Source: Candidatus Zhuqueibacterota bacterium
GTDB taxonomy: Bacteria > Zhuqueibacterota > Zhuqueibacteria > Zhuqueibacterales > Zhuqueibacteraceae
Length of the DNA stretch: 64,000 nucleotides
Assembly (NCBI GenBank): GCA_022616415.1
Contig: JAKEEU010000256.1
Coordinates: 1-64,000 of the forward strand
Reading direction: 5' to 3'
This document shows positions 42,839 through 52,287 of this stretch, one piece after another. How positions within the stretch are numbered: position 1 is the stretch's first letter; every line of letters begins with the position of its first letter. A model generated the notes under the pieces. That model did not search any database, was not told the DNA's origin, and was given only the letters and a program-made list of their open reading frames with translations. Both the position numbers and the translations under genes were made by a program.

Positions 42839-45800
42839 ATGGCTCACAAAACTGACAACTGGTTCATCGAGCACACCCACAACACCGCTCGGTTTTTTAC
42901 CGAGAACCGTCACATCTCATGGATGGTGCTGATCGCGACGTTCGCGTGGGGCGTTTTCGGATATTTGAACATGCCGCAGCGCAAAGACCCGGACATTCCG
43001 GTGCGCGTCGCCGTGGCGATTTGTGCGTGGCCCGGTGTGGCGACCGAGAAAGTCGAGCAGCTCGTCACGCGCAAGATCGAAGAAAAGATGGCCGAGAACA
43101 TCACCGTCAAAAAAATCGAATCGACCACGCGCGTCGGCGTTGCATTCGTCTACGTCACCTTGCAGGATAACATCGAAGAGACCGGCAAGCAGTTCGACGA
43201 CATCAAGCTCAAACTCGATGATTTGCAAAACTCGCTGCCCGACGGCGTGGGGCCGATCAACTTCATCAAAGATTTCGGCAGCACCGCCGCGCTCATGCTC
43301 ACCGTCGCCAGCCCGAAGATCGGCGAAGTGGAAATTTCGCTGCGCGCTCAAGCCGTGCGGCGTGCAATTGAAGCGACGCGCTCGCACATACCCTCCAACG
43401 GCGTCGTCGAACGCATGACTATCGTATATTGGTTCCCTCCTTCGATCGAGCAGGAATTGGCCAAACGTCGCTTCGAAGCCTTCGTTCGTTTGGCGCAGGA
43501 CGAGGGCGTCATCCACGATGCACGTCTGCTCGCAGGCTCCGGTTTTATCGGCGTCGATGGCGTCTCAGATTATGATGACGCCAAAATGCACGCCTACATT
43601 CAGCATTACGTCAAAGATCATCTGCGCAGCGCCGAGCTGCATCCGGATGGCTGGCCGCCGATTATCATCCGCAATATCGAAGAGGCTGAAAAGAAATTTG
43701 CCGAGGCGGCCGGCGACAAATACACCTATCGCGAGCTGGATGATTTCACCGAGCTGATCAAGCGCACGATGCAAACCATTCCGCAAGCGTCGAAAGTGGA
43801 TCGCGCCGGCGTGTTGGATGAAGCCGTGTATCTCGCGTACTCGCAGGAGCGTCTCGCGGCGTATGGCTCGCAAGCAAACAATCTTCGCGATATTCTCAGC
43901 GCGCGCAACACCGCGCTGCCCGGCGGCGTGGTGGAATACGAAGGAAAAAATCTGGCCATTGCGCCCACCGGCGAATTTAAAAACGAAAAAGAAATCGGCG
44001 GCGTCATCGTCGCCGCTTCACCAAACGGCTCGCCGGTTTACTTGCGCGACATGGTGGAAATCAATCGCAGCTACGACAGCCCGCCGCGCTTTATGAATTT
44101 CTACACGTGGCGCGACAAGCACGGCAACTGGCAGCGCTCCCGCGCCGTCACACTCGCCATTCAAATGCGGCCCGGCGAGCAGATCGGTGAATTTGGCGAA
44201 GCCATCGACGAAGCGCTCGCCAACGTCAAGCATCGTTTGCCCGAAGATTTGATTTTCGCGCGCACCTCCGACCAGCCGCTGCAAGTGGAAGAGAACATCG
44301 ACCTGTTCATGAGCAGCTTGTACGAAGCCATCATTCTCGTGGTGCTCATCGCGCTCGTCGGCTTTTGGGAATGGCGCTCCGCGGTGCTGATGTCGCTCTC
44401 CATTCCGCTGACGCTGGCGATGACCTTCGGCATGATGTACGCCCTCGGCGTCGATTTGCAGCAAGTTTCCATTGCCTCGCTGATCATCGCGCTGGGCCTG
44501 CTCGTCGATGATCCGGTCGTGGCCGGCGATGCGATCAAGCGCGACCTCGCCCTCGGGCACAAGCCGATCATCGCCGCGTGGCTCGGGCCGACAAAACTCG
44601 CAACCGCGATTCTGTACGCCACCATCACCAACATCGTGGCCTATCTGCCATTCCTCATGCTCACCGGCGACACCGGCCGCTTTCTCTACACGCTGCCGAT
44701 CGTGCTAACGTGCTCGCTTGTGGCTTCGCGATTGGTCTCGATGACGTTCATTCCGTTGCTCGGATATTATCTGCTGCGTCCGAGCAAGAAAAAAGAATTG
44801 CCGATGGCAGAACGCCGCCAGCGTGGATTTGCCGGATGGTATTACAAAGTCGGGCATTGGGCCATTGCACATCGTTGGAAAGTTTTTGCCGGCTCACTGG
44901 CGTTTCTCGCGGTGGGTGGATTTTTCGCTTCGCAATTGAAGACGCAATTTTTTCCCAAGGACTTGTCGTACCTTTCTTATATCGATGTCTGGCTGCCGGA
45001 AGATGCCCCGCTCTCGGCAACGCGGGAAGTGGCCGATCGCGCTGAAGCGATCACGCGGAGAGTTATAGATGACTACGGCAAGCAACATGTTGAGAATGGC
45101 GAGTCTAATGACGTTTTGCAATCGCTCACGACTTTTGTTGGCGGCGGCGGGCCAAGATTCTGGTTTTCGGTTTCGCCGGAACCGCGGCAAACCAACTATG
45201 CGCAAATCATCGTGCAAGTGAAGGACAAGCATGCGACGCATCATCTCATTGAGCCGCTGCAAGCCGCGTTTTCATCCGAAATTTCCGGCGCGAGAATTGA
45301 CATGCGCCAGCTCGAGACCAGCGCCATCGGCATTCCGATCTCAATTCGCCTTTCCGGCGAAGACATTCCGACGTTGCGCGCCGAGGCCGAAAAATTGAAA
45401 AATATTTTTCGCGCGATTCCGCTTGCCGATCGCGTACAAGACAACTGGGGCGCGGAAAGCTTTTTGGTGAATTTGGAGATCGATCCCGACCGCGCCAACC
45501 TCGCCGGCGTGACGAATTTCGACGTCGCGGTGTCATCGGCGATGGGTATGAACGGTTATCAGGTCGCGGTGCTGCGCGAGGGCGACAAACAAATTCCGGT
45601 GATTGCGCGCATGCGCATGGAAGAGCGCAGCCAGCTTGCGGATTTGCAGAATCTTTACGTCTATTCCACCCAAACCGGACAGAAAGTGCCGCTACGGCAA
45701 ATCTCTTCGATGAGCTACAGCATGCAAACCGAAAAAATCCAGCGGCGCAATCAATTCCGCACGATCACGGTAGCTTGCTTCCCGGCGGCCGGTGTGCTCG

Positions 45801-46417
45801 CTTCGGAAGTTTTGAATGCGGCCATGCCACAGTTGCAAGAATTTGAAAAGACGCTGCCGCCCGGTTTCAAAATGGAGATCGGCGGGGAATATGAAGAGCA
45901 AACCAAAGGCTTCAAGAACATGGCGACGGTGATGGCGATTTCCATTGCGATGATTTTCATGGCGCTCGTCATTCAGTTCAAGAACGCCGTCAAGCCGCTG
46001 CTCGTCTTCGCCGCCATTCCCTACGGCATGGTTGGCGCGTTCGCGGCACTGTGGATTATGGGATCGCCCTTCGGCTTCATGGCCTTCCTCGGCGTTGCCA
46101 GTCTCGTCGGCGTCATCGTAAGTCACGTCATCGTGCTGTTCGATTTCATCGAAGATGCCCACGAGCGCGGCGAGTCATTGATCGAATCTCTGCTCGACGC
46201 CGGCATCATGCGCTTGCGACCGGTGCTCATCACTGTCGGCGCCACTGTCTTCGCGCTGTTCCCGCTGGCCTCGCACGGCGGCCCATTGTGGGAGCCGCTC
46301 TGCTACGCGCAAATCGGCGGCCTCACCGTCGCAACGTTCATCACGCTGCTGCTCGTGCCGGTGCTATATGCGATTTTTGTGCTGGATTTGAAGATTGTGA
46401 AGTGGGAAAAGAAGTAA
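42839..46417 (+). CDS. RND efflux pump, AcrB/MdtB-like
   Basis: 1192-aa inner-membrane proton-driven exporter, longer than the usual 1030-1050. The first membrane helix (HISWMVLIATFAWGVFGYL) and the porter-domain start PDIPVRVAVAICAWPG are present. Helices about 500-620 include the proton-relay GLLVDDPVVAGDAI, where the Asp pair is kept but the common ENV is replaced by GDA. A second large periplasmic half and six closing helices follow. GAGGA precedes the ATG. The upstream adaptor and binding-protein genes are ruined, so the pump needs partners encoded elsewhere or is on its way to loss. Confidence 0.92.
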   Translation: MAHKTDNWFIEHTHNTARFFTENRHISWMVLIATFAWGVFGYLNMPQRKDPDIPVRVAVAICAWPGVATEKVEQLVTRKIEEKMAENITVKKIESTTRVGVAFVYVTLQDNIEETGKQFDDIKLKLDDLQNSLPDGVGPINFIKDFGSTAALMLTVASPKIGEVEISLRAQAVRRAIEATRSHIPSNGVVERMTIVYWFPPSIEQELAKRRFEAFVRLAQDEGVIHDARLLAGSGFIGVDGVSDYDDAKMHAYIQHYVKDHLRSAELHPDGWPPIIIRNIEEAEKKFAEAAGDKYTYRELDDFTELIKRTMQTIPQASKVDRAGVLDEAVYLAYSQERLAAYGSQANNLRDILSARNTALPGGVVEYEGKNLAIAPTGEFKNEKEIGGVIVAASPNGSPVYLRDMVEINRSYDSPPRFMNFYTWRDKHGNWQRSRAVTLAIQMRPGEQIGEFGEAIDEALANVKHRLPEDLIFARTSDQPLQVEENIDLFMSSLYEAIILVVLIALVGFWEWRSAVLMSLSIPLTLAMTFGMMYALGVDLQQVSIASLIIALGLLVDDPVVAGDAIKRDLALGHKPIIAAWLGPTKLATAILYATITNIVAYLPFLMLTGDTGRFLYTLPIVLTCSLVASRLVSMTFIPLLGYYLLRPSKKKELPMAERRQRGFAGWYYKVGHWAIAHRWKVFAGSLAFLAVGGFFASQLKTQFFPKDLSYLSYIDVWLPEDAPLSATREVADRAEAITRRVIDDYGKQHVENGESNDVLQSLTTFVGGGGPRFWFSVSPEPRQTNYAQIIVQVKDKHATHHLIEPLQAAFSSEISGARIDMRQLETSAIGIPISIRLSGEDIPTLRAEAEKLKNIFRAIPLADRVQDNWGAESFLVNLEIDPDRANLAGVTNFDVAVSSAMGMNGYQVAVLREGDKQIPVIARMRMEERSQLADLQNLYVYSTQTGQKVPLRQISSMSYSMQTEKIQRRNQFRTITVACFPAAGVLASEVLNAAMPQLQEFEKTLPPGFKMEIGGEYEEQTKGFKNMATVMAISIAMIFMALVIQFKNAVKPLLVFAAIPYGMVGAFAALWIMGSPFGFMAFLGVASLVGVIVSHVIVLFDFIEDAHERGESLIESLLDAGIMRLRPVLITVGATVFALFPLASHGGPLWEPLCYAQIGGLTVATFITLLLVPVLYAIFVLDLKIVKWEKK

Positions 46418-46503
46418 GGATGAACGTGCTAAGTAATCGGGATAAATTCAGCGGATGTTTGAGACGGTATTCCCAAAATATGTTGACCCGTTTCATTGCG
46501 TTC

Positions 46504-46538
46504 GGCAGCAATCTTTTTCACAAAGACTGCTGCCTTTT
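46504..46538. terminator. terminator hairpin between converging pump genes
   Basis: GGCAGCA (46504-46510) pairs with TGCTGCC (46528-46534), extended by an inner TCTTT/AAAGA stem and followed by TTTT on +. It lies between the + strand RND pump and the - strand CusA-like pump, which converge here. Confidence 0.7.
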
Positions 46539-46555
46539 CCTGAAACGCCGAATAT

Positions 46556-49500
46556 TTAAATTCTGCTCGGGACTGCCTTTCCAAACTTGTAAAACAAGCT
46601 TGGCACCACGATCATGTTCAATGCCGTCGAGCTCAACAGGCCTCCGAGAATGACGAGCGCCATCGGGGTTTGAATTTCTTTGCCGGGTTCGCCGCCGCCG
46701 AGCGCGAGTGGAATCAAGCCGAGGCCCGCTGCGAGTGCGGTCATCAAAATCGGATTCAATCTTTCCAATGAGCCTTGCACAATGGCTTCGCGGAAAGACT
46801 TTCCCTCGGCAAGCAGATGGTGATAGTGCTCGATCATCAAAATGCCGTTGCGCGTGGCGATGCCAAAAAGGGTGATGAAGCCGACGAGCGAAGCCACGCT
46901 GATGATACCGCTGGTGAAAAAGACCGCCCAAATGCCGCCAATGAGCGCGAGCGGCAAATTGACCATGATGAACAGTGCGGGACGAAACGCGCCGAACTCA
47001 AGATAGAGAATCAGAAAAATCGCGGCGATGGAAACGAGGCTGAGTAACGTCAAGAGTCTGGTTGCGGCTTGCTCGCTCTCGAACTGGCCGCCAAATTCGA
47101 CATAGTAGCCTTGCGGCATGGATATGTTTTTATCCAATCGTGATCGAATGTCATCGATCACGCTGCGTAGATCGCGGCCGGAGACGTTGGCTTGCACGAC
47201 GATCTTGCGCTGCACGTTTTCGCGGCTGATGGTGTTCGGGCCTTTTTCATAAACCACTTCGGCGAGCTGGCTGAGCGGCACTTTCGGGCCGACCGGCGTA
47301 TCGAACAACGCGTTTTTGATGCGCTCGATGTTGCCGCGATTCTGTTCGTTGAAGCGCACCACCAAATTGTAGCTCTGCTGACCTTCCAAAATTTGCGAGG
47401 CGACTTCACCGTTGAATGCCACGTCGATGGCTTCGGCAAGCTCACCGACCGTGACGCCGTAAGTCGCCATCGCGCGGCGGTTAGCTTTGATGCGCACTTG
47501 CGGCACGTCGACTTGTTGCTCAACCGCCAAATCGACCACGCCGGAAATGCCTTCCATTTGTGTGCGCACGCTTTCGGCAAGCGAACGGAGCCGATAGAGA
47601 TCGGGGCCGTAGATTTTCACCGCAATGTTGGCGCGCGTGCCGGAAAGCATGTGGTCGATACGGTGGCCGATGGGCTGGCCGATGGTGATATTGGTGCCGG
47701 GAATGATCGAGAGCGAGCGCCGCAGTTCATCAAAAAAATCTTCTTTGTGTTTGCCGTTCAATTCAAAGCGCGCGTCGAGTTCCGCGGCGTTGACGCCCTG
47801 CGCATGCTCGTCCAGCTCGGCGCGACCTGTGCGGCGCGCAGTGGATTTGATTTCGGGATGTGACAACAAAATTTGTTCGGCGAGTTGGCCGATCTGGTTG
47901 GACTCGTCGAGCGAGGTGCCGGGCACGGTGAGCACGCTGATGATGAGCGAGCCTTCGTTGAATTCCGGCAAAAACGCACGACCGAGAAACGGCACGACGG
48001 CGAGCGTCACGATTAGCGCCAGCGCTGAAGCCGCGAGCACCAATTGGGGAAAGCGCAACACCAAGTCCAACGTCTTGCGGTAAACTCTTTTCAAACGTGT
48101 GACCAGCCAACTGTCGCCTTCCTTCTTCATGAAATCGGCATTGGGCAATAAGTAAGAGCACAATGCTGGCGTGACAGTGACAGCGACGAGCAACGAAGCG
48201 AAAATCGAAGTGATATAAGCATAGCCCAGCGGTCGCAGCAAACGGCCTTCGACGCCGCTGAGGAAAAACAACGGCACGAAAACGATGATGATGATCAGCG
48301 TGGCGTTGACCATCGGCGAACGAATTTCTTTGGAGGCCTCGAAGACAACTTCGGGAATCGGGCGTTTTTCTGCCGGTGGCCGGTGATGATTTTCTTTCAG
48401 CCGGCGAAAGACGTTTTCGACGTAAATAATGGCGTCATCAACCAGCGCGCCGATCGCAATCGCCAAGCCGCCGAGCGTCATGGTATTGATGGTGATGCCA
48501 AAAAGTTGAAAGACAAAAATGGTGACCACCAGTGAAAGCGGAATAGCCAACGCTGATATGAGTGTCGTGCGCGCGTTGCCGAGAAAGAAGAAGAGCACGA
48601 TGACGACCAAAATCGCGCCGTCACGCAAGGCCTCAATCACGTTGTTAATGGCGACGTGAATGAAATCGGCCTGCCGGAAAATTTTGGTATTGATGGCAAC
48701 GCCGGGCGGCAAAGTTTTTTGAATTTCGGCAATCGTGTTTTCGATGCGCGTGGTGAGTTCCAGCGTGTTGGCGTTGGGCTGCTTCTGCACCATGATGATG
48801 GCGGCGGGTTTGGCATTGGCGGAGCCGTCGCCGAATTTGATGGCTGGGCCGATTTTCACTTCCGCCACGTCGCGAACGAGCACGGGCAAATTGCCGCGCA
48901 TGGCAATGACGGAGGTGGCGATGTCCTCCAAATTTTGTATGCGCCCGATGCCGCGAATGAGATACTCCTGTCCGGCATCCATGTAAGCGCCGCCGGAAGA
49001 GTTGGTGTTGGATTGCTCCGCCGCATGCAGCACTTCATTGAGCGAGATATCGTATGCCGTGAGTTTTTCCGGCGAGACCAAAACTTGATACTGCTTGACG
49101 TCGCCGCCAATCGGCACGACTTGCGAAACGCCGGGCACGGAGAGCAAGCGTCGCCGAATCGTCCAATCGGCAATGGAGCGCAAATCCATTGCATTGATGG
49201 AGTGCCCATTGCTTGTCGCAGCAGAATCAAGGCTCACACCGATGAGCATGATTTCGCCCATGATGGAAGAGATCGGCGCGAGAATCGGGCGGTCGATGCC
49301 GGTGGGCAAAGAGGCCGCGGCAATTTGCAATTTCTCGTTGACGATTTGCCGCGCGATGAAAATGTCCGTGCCCCAATCGAACTCCACCCACACGATGGCA
49401 ATGCCCGCAGCGCTGGAAGAACGCACGCGCCGCACGCCGGTCGCGCCGTTCACTGCGGTCTCAATCGGAAAGGTAACGAGCGTTTCTACTTCTTCGGCAG

Positions 49501-49669
49501 CCATGCCGTGCGCCTCAGTGATGACGGTCACCGTCGGCGCGGTGAGATCGGGAAAGACATCGACCGGCAAGCGAATGGCGATGAGCACGCCGGTGATGAG
49601 CAACAGCAACGCCGCCACCAAAACGATGAGGCGGTTTTCAAGAGAAAGTTTGATGAGTTTGTCGAACAT
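46556..49669 (-). CDS. heavy-metal RND efflux pump, CusA/CzcA family
   Basis: 1037-aa inner-membrane metal/proton antiporter. The N-terminus (MFDKLIKLSLENRLIVLVAA) and DVFPDLTAPTVTVITEAHGM are characteristic of the CusA/CzcA branch. The relay helix reads GALVDDAIIYVENVFRRLKEN. The length is normal. Start at 49669 has AAGGCG upstream. It lies 14 bp after the iron-type permease gene as the last member of the long - strand run. Its likely adaptor and outer-membrane partners are encoded at 60497-63278. Metal specificity (Cu/Ag versus Zn/Co/Cd) is not certain. Confidence 0.92.
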   Translation of the reverse strand: MFDKLIKLSLENRLIVLVAALLLLITGVLIAIRLPVDVFPDLTAPTVTVITEAHGMAAEEVETLVTFPIETAVNGATGVRRVRSSSAAGIAIVWVEFDWGTDIFIARQIVNEKLQIAAASLPTGIDRPILAPISSIMGEIMLIGVSLDSAATSNGHSINAMDLRSIADWTIRRRLLSVPGVSQVVPIGGDVKQYQVLVSPEKLTAYDISLNEVLHAAEQSNTNSSGGAYMDAGQEYLIRGIGRIQNLEDIATSVIAMRGNLPVLVRDVAEVKIGPAIKFGDGSANAKPAAIIMVQKQPNANTLELTTRIENTIAEIQKTLPPGVAINTKIFRQADFIHVAINNVIEALRDGAILVVIVLFFFLGNARTTLISALAIPLSLVVTIFVFQLFGITINTMTLGGLAIAIGALVDDAIIYVENVFRRLKENHHRPPAEKRPIPEVVFEASKEIRSPMVNATLIIIIVFVPLFFLSGVEGRLLRPLGYAYITSIFASLLVAVTVTPALCSYLLPNADFMKKEGDSWLVTRLKRVYRKTLDLVLRFPQLVLAASALALIVTLAVVPFLGRAFLPEFNEGSLIISVLTVPGTSLDESNQIGQLAEQILLSHPEIKSTARRTGRAELDEHAQGVNAAELDARFELNGKHKEDFFDELRRSLSIIPGTNITIGQPIGHRIDHMLSGTRANIAVKIYGPDLYRLRSLAESVRTQMEGISGVVDLAVEQQVDVPQVRIKANRRAMATYGVTVGELAEAIDVAFNGEVASQILEGQQSYNLVVRFNEQNRGNIERIKNALFDTPVGPKVPLSQLAEVVYEKGPNTISRENVQRKIVVQANVSGRDLRSVIDDIRSRLDKNISMPQGYYVEFGGQFESEQAATRLLTLLSLVSIAAIFLILYLEFGAFRPALFIMVNLPLALIGGIWAVFFTSGIISVASLVGFITLFGIATRNGILMIEHYHHLLAEGKSFREAIVQGSLERLNPILMTALAAGLGLIPLALGGGEPGKEIQTPMALVILGGLLSSTALNMIVVPSLFYKFGKAVPSRI

Positions 49670-49683
49670 GATGGACGCCTTGT

Positions 49684-51276
49684 TTAGAAGGTGAATTTTT
49701 GTAAAAAATATTTTGACAAAAACACGATCGAGAAAACAGCTAAAAGAATCGGCAAAACCAGAATGACACTCATCGCTGCAGTGACGCTCTCCGGGCTGTT
49801 GGCCATGATGGTGTAAAGGCGAATCGGGAGCGTCGCGCCGCCGGCAGGGTAGACGATAATCGTTGCGCCCAGCTCGCCAAAGCAAAAAATAAACGCGATG
49901 ATCCATGCTGCGGCCATCGTTGGCGCAGTGAGAGGCAATAAAATTCTTGACCAGATTCGCGCGGTGGAAGCGCCGTCTATCATGGCTGCTTCCTCAAACG
50001 AGGGCGGAATCTGCTTGAGCGTTGCGAGAAACATGCGCTCCGGCAGAATCAGAAAACGCGCGAGATAAGCGATGATCACGATGATGAAGGTGTTGTAAAC
50101 CGCACCGCCGAATATGCTTTGATTCCACAGCTTGATCAAGCCGATGCCCAACACCGTGCTGGGAACGGCAAACATCAACAGCAGCAGCGCGTCGAAATAT
50201 TGTGCGCGCTTGCGCTCGACCTGGTAAGCGATGATGAAACCAAGCAACACGAGCAACGTCGCGCCCATCAGGCTGTTTGCGAATGAAGTCGCGATGCCGT
50301 TTTCAGCAGCGGCAAAAGCCTGGCGATAAGCCTGCCACGAGAGTGATTGCGTGAAGATGATTCCAATCGGCAACATGACGGAAACGGCAAAGAGCAAAAA
50401 ACAAAAAGCAAGTACCACGAATTTCCAGCCGCCGAGAGGCCAGCGCGACGAAAGGTGCGGCGCAGCTTCTTCGCCGGCGAAAATACGATCTTGCAGTCGG
50501 GTGCGCTCCCAACTCATTGCCACCAATGTGATGACGATGAGCGGCAGCGACATGGCGACGGCGGTTTCGTGTTGGTAAAACGCGGCGAATTGTGTGAAGA
50601 TTTCCGACGTGAAAACCTGCACACTAAGAAACATGGGCACGGCAAATTCCGAAATCGTGAGCACGAAAATGAGGACGCCGCTCGACAACATCGCGGGCGC
50701 AATCAACGGCAGGGTGATGCGCCGGAGGATTTGCCCGCGCGAACCTTCCAGTCGCGCCGCCTCTTCGATCTCAACATGAACCTGCGCCAGCGCGGTTTTG
50801 ATGAAGAGTACGGCAATCGGCAAAAACGCCAGTGTCAATATCGTCGCGCCTCCCGACAACGAATGGAGAAATGCCGAGGCCGGTTCGCCGAGGCCAAACC
50901 ATTTGTGCAACAGGCCGCGCTTGCCGAGCACGCTGCTCCAGGCGACCGCCAAAATATATGGCGGCAGAAAGAGCGGAATGAGCAACATGATGCTCAACAA
51001 ATTTCTCAACGGCATATCTGTCCGCGCCAGAAGAAATGCGAGCGGAACGCCCAGCAGCAATGTGCCCGCGACCACCAACATTCCCAGCGCGATGGTATTG
51101 CCGAGCAGCTTGAACGTCCGCGCTTCTTGAAATAACGCAGCGTAGTTTAGCAGCGTCAAACCTTGTGGGCTCCAAATCGAAGCGCCGAACATCCAAACGA
51201 GAGGAGCAATGCCAATGATGAGAATGAAGGACAGCAGAATTAGCGAACTGCTTGGCTTTTTCAATTGCCGGTCCAT
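49684..51276 (-). CDS. iron(III)-type ABC transporter permease
   Basis: 530-aa fused permease with about 12 membrane helices and two EAA loops: EEAARLEGSRG...ITLPLI and EEAAMIDGAST...ILLPLT. FbpB-like. It overlaps the binding-protein gene upstream by 16 bp, so the two form a transport unit. The ATPase is not encoded here. It might be shared with the related permease at 23405-25120, whose ATPase is also missing from the window. Confidence 0.9.
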   Translation of the reverse strand: MDRQLKKPSSSLILLSFILIIGIAPLVWMFGASIWSPQGLTLLNYAALFQEARTFKLLGNTIALGMLVVAGTLLLGVPLAFLLARTDMPLRNLLSIMLLIPLFLPPYILAVAWSSVLGKRGLLHKWFGLGEPASAFLHSLSGGATILTLAFLPIAVLFIKTALAQVHVEIEEAARLEGSRGQILRRITLPLIAPAMLSSGVLIFVLTISEFAVPMFLSVQVFTSEIFTQFAAFYQHETAVAMSLPLIVITLVAMSWERTRLQDRIFAGEEAAPHLSSRWPLGGWKFVVLAFCFLLFAVSVMLPIGIIFTQSLSWQAYRQAFAAAENGIATSFANSLMGATLLVLLGFIIAYQVERKRAQYFDALLLLMFAVPSTVLGIGLIKLWNQSIFGGAVYNTFIIVIIAYLARFLILPERMFLATLKQIPPSFEEAAMIDGASTARIWSRILLPLTAPTMAAAWIIAFIFCFGELGATIIVYPAGGATLPIRLYTIMANSPESVTAAMSVILVLPILLAVFSIVFLSKYFLQKFTF

Positions 51277-52265
51277 TCCTTAAGAAACGGTTGTATTTCC
51301 TCCAGTTTCTGCGCTGTACGTTCATAATCGATTTGCATCGGCACAATTTTATCGACGCTGGTTACACCTGACACTTCAGCGATGGGATTGGGCAGCAGCG
51401 GCATTTGCACGCACGATTGCGCGAGCTTGGCCTCGACTTCGCGCGTGAGCAAATAATCGATCAGCTTTTTGCCGTTCTCCTGATTCGGCGAATTCTTGAT
51501 GAGCGAAACGGTGTTGGGCACGATCAACGCGCCGAGACGATCTTGATCGGGAAAAACCATCTGCACCGGCTTGCCTTCTTTCATGGCTTCATTGGCATCG
51601 TCGGTGTCGGTCAAGCCGAACGCGACGTGGCCATCGGCAACGCGCTTGCGCACGTCGCCGTTGCTGGTGGCGATGATGACTTCGTTGGCTTTGAGCTTGG
51701 CAAAAAACTCTTTTGCGGCAGAATCACCGAACACCGAGAAGAGCGCGGCGGCATGAAACGAAGTAGTGCCAAAAAGTGAGTTGGCAATCGTGCATTGGCC
51801 TTTCCACTTTACATCGACAAAATCGTGCATCGATTTTGGCTCTTCTTGGGGCTTCACCAAATTCGTGTTGTAGAGCAACACCCGCGCTCGCGAAGAAAAA
51901 CCCGTCCAATGGCCGTCGCGATCTTTGAATCCAGCGGGGATTTCAGCCGCGTTCGGCGAAAAGTAGCTTGCGGTGATTCCCTTGTTCTTTAAAAGAATTG
52001 CCCGCACCGGATCGCCGCTCCAAAATACATCGCATTGCGGATTATCTGTCTCCGCAATCAAGCGATTGAGCACACCGGTGCTTTTGGTTTCTTCGGTATC
52101 AAAAACCGGTTTGACGAGAATGCCGGTGGTTTGCTCAAAATCTTTCAAAATCGGCTCGGAGAAAACCTGATCGACGGAGGTGTAAACGACGACTTCGCTG
52201 GATTTTTTCGAGCAGGAAAAAAGGGGAAAGCTGCAGATGACAAGAATAAGGATTTTCAAAAACAT
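51261..52265 (-). CDS. iron(III)-type ABC substrate-binding lipoprotein
   Basis: 334-aa binding protein. The signal peptide ends in lipobox PLFSCSKK (Cys about residue 15), so it is membrane-tethered. VVVYTSVDQVFSEPILKDFE and CDVFWSGDPVRAI are typical of the FbpA/AfuA-like type 2 binding fold; the tail KLIDYLLTREVEAKLAQS also fits. GGAGAG precedes the ATG at 52265. It belongs with the permease downstream. The ligand is probably ferric iron, but thiamine- or phosphonate-like ligands cannot be excluded. Confidence 0.88.
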   Translation of the reverse strand: MFLKILILVICSFPLFSCSKKSSEVVVYTSVDQVFSEPILKDFEQTTGILVKPVFDTEETKSTGVLNRLIAETDNPQCDVFWSGDPVRAILLKNKGITASYFSPNAAEIPAGFKDRDGHWTGFSSRARVLLYNTNLVKPQEEPKSMHDFVDVKWKGQCTIANSLFGTTSFHAAALFSVFGDSAAKEFFAKLKANEVIIATSNGDVRKRVADGHVAFGLTDTDDANEAMKEGKPVQMVFPDQDRLGALIVPNTVSLIKNSPNQENGKKLIDYLLTREVEAKLAQSCVQMPLLPNPIAEVSGVTSVDKIVPMQIDYERTAQKLEEIQPFLKEWTGN

Positions 52266-52287
52266 TTTTATCTCTCCAAAGTTTACA

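Noticed and set aside
48656..49687. 343-codon open frame on + opposite the CusA gene
   Set aside because: Antisense shadow; sequence is Asp/His/Arg-rich in the way typical of reversed membrane-protein genes.
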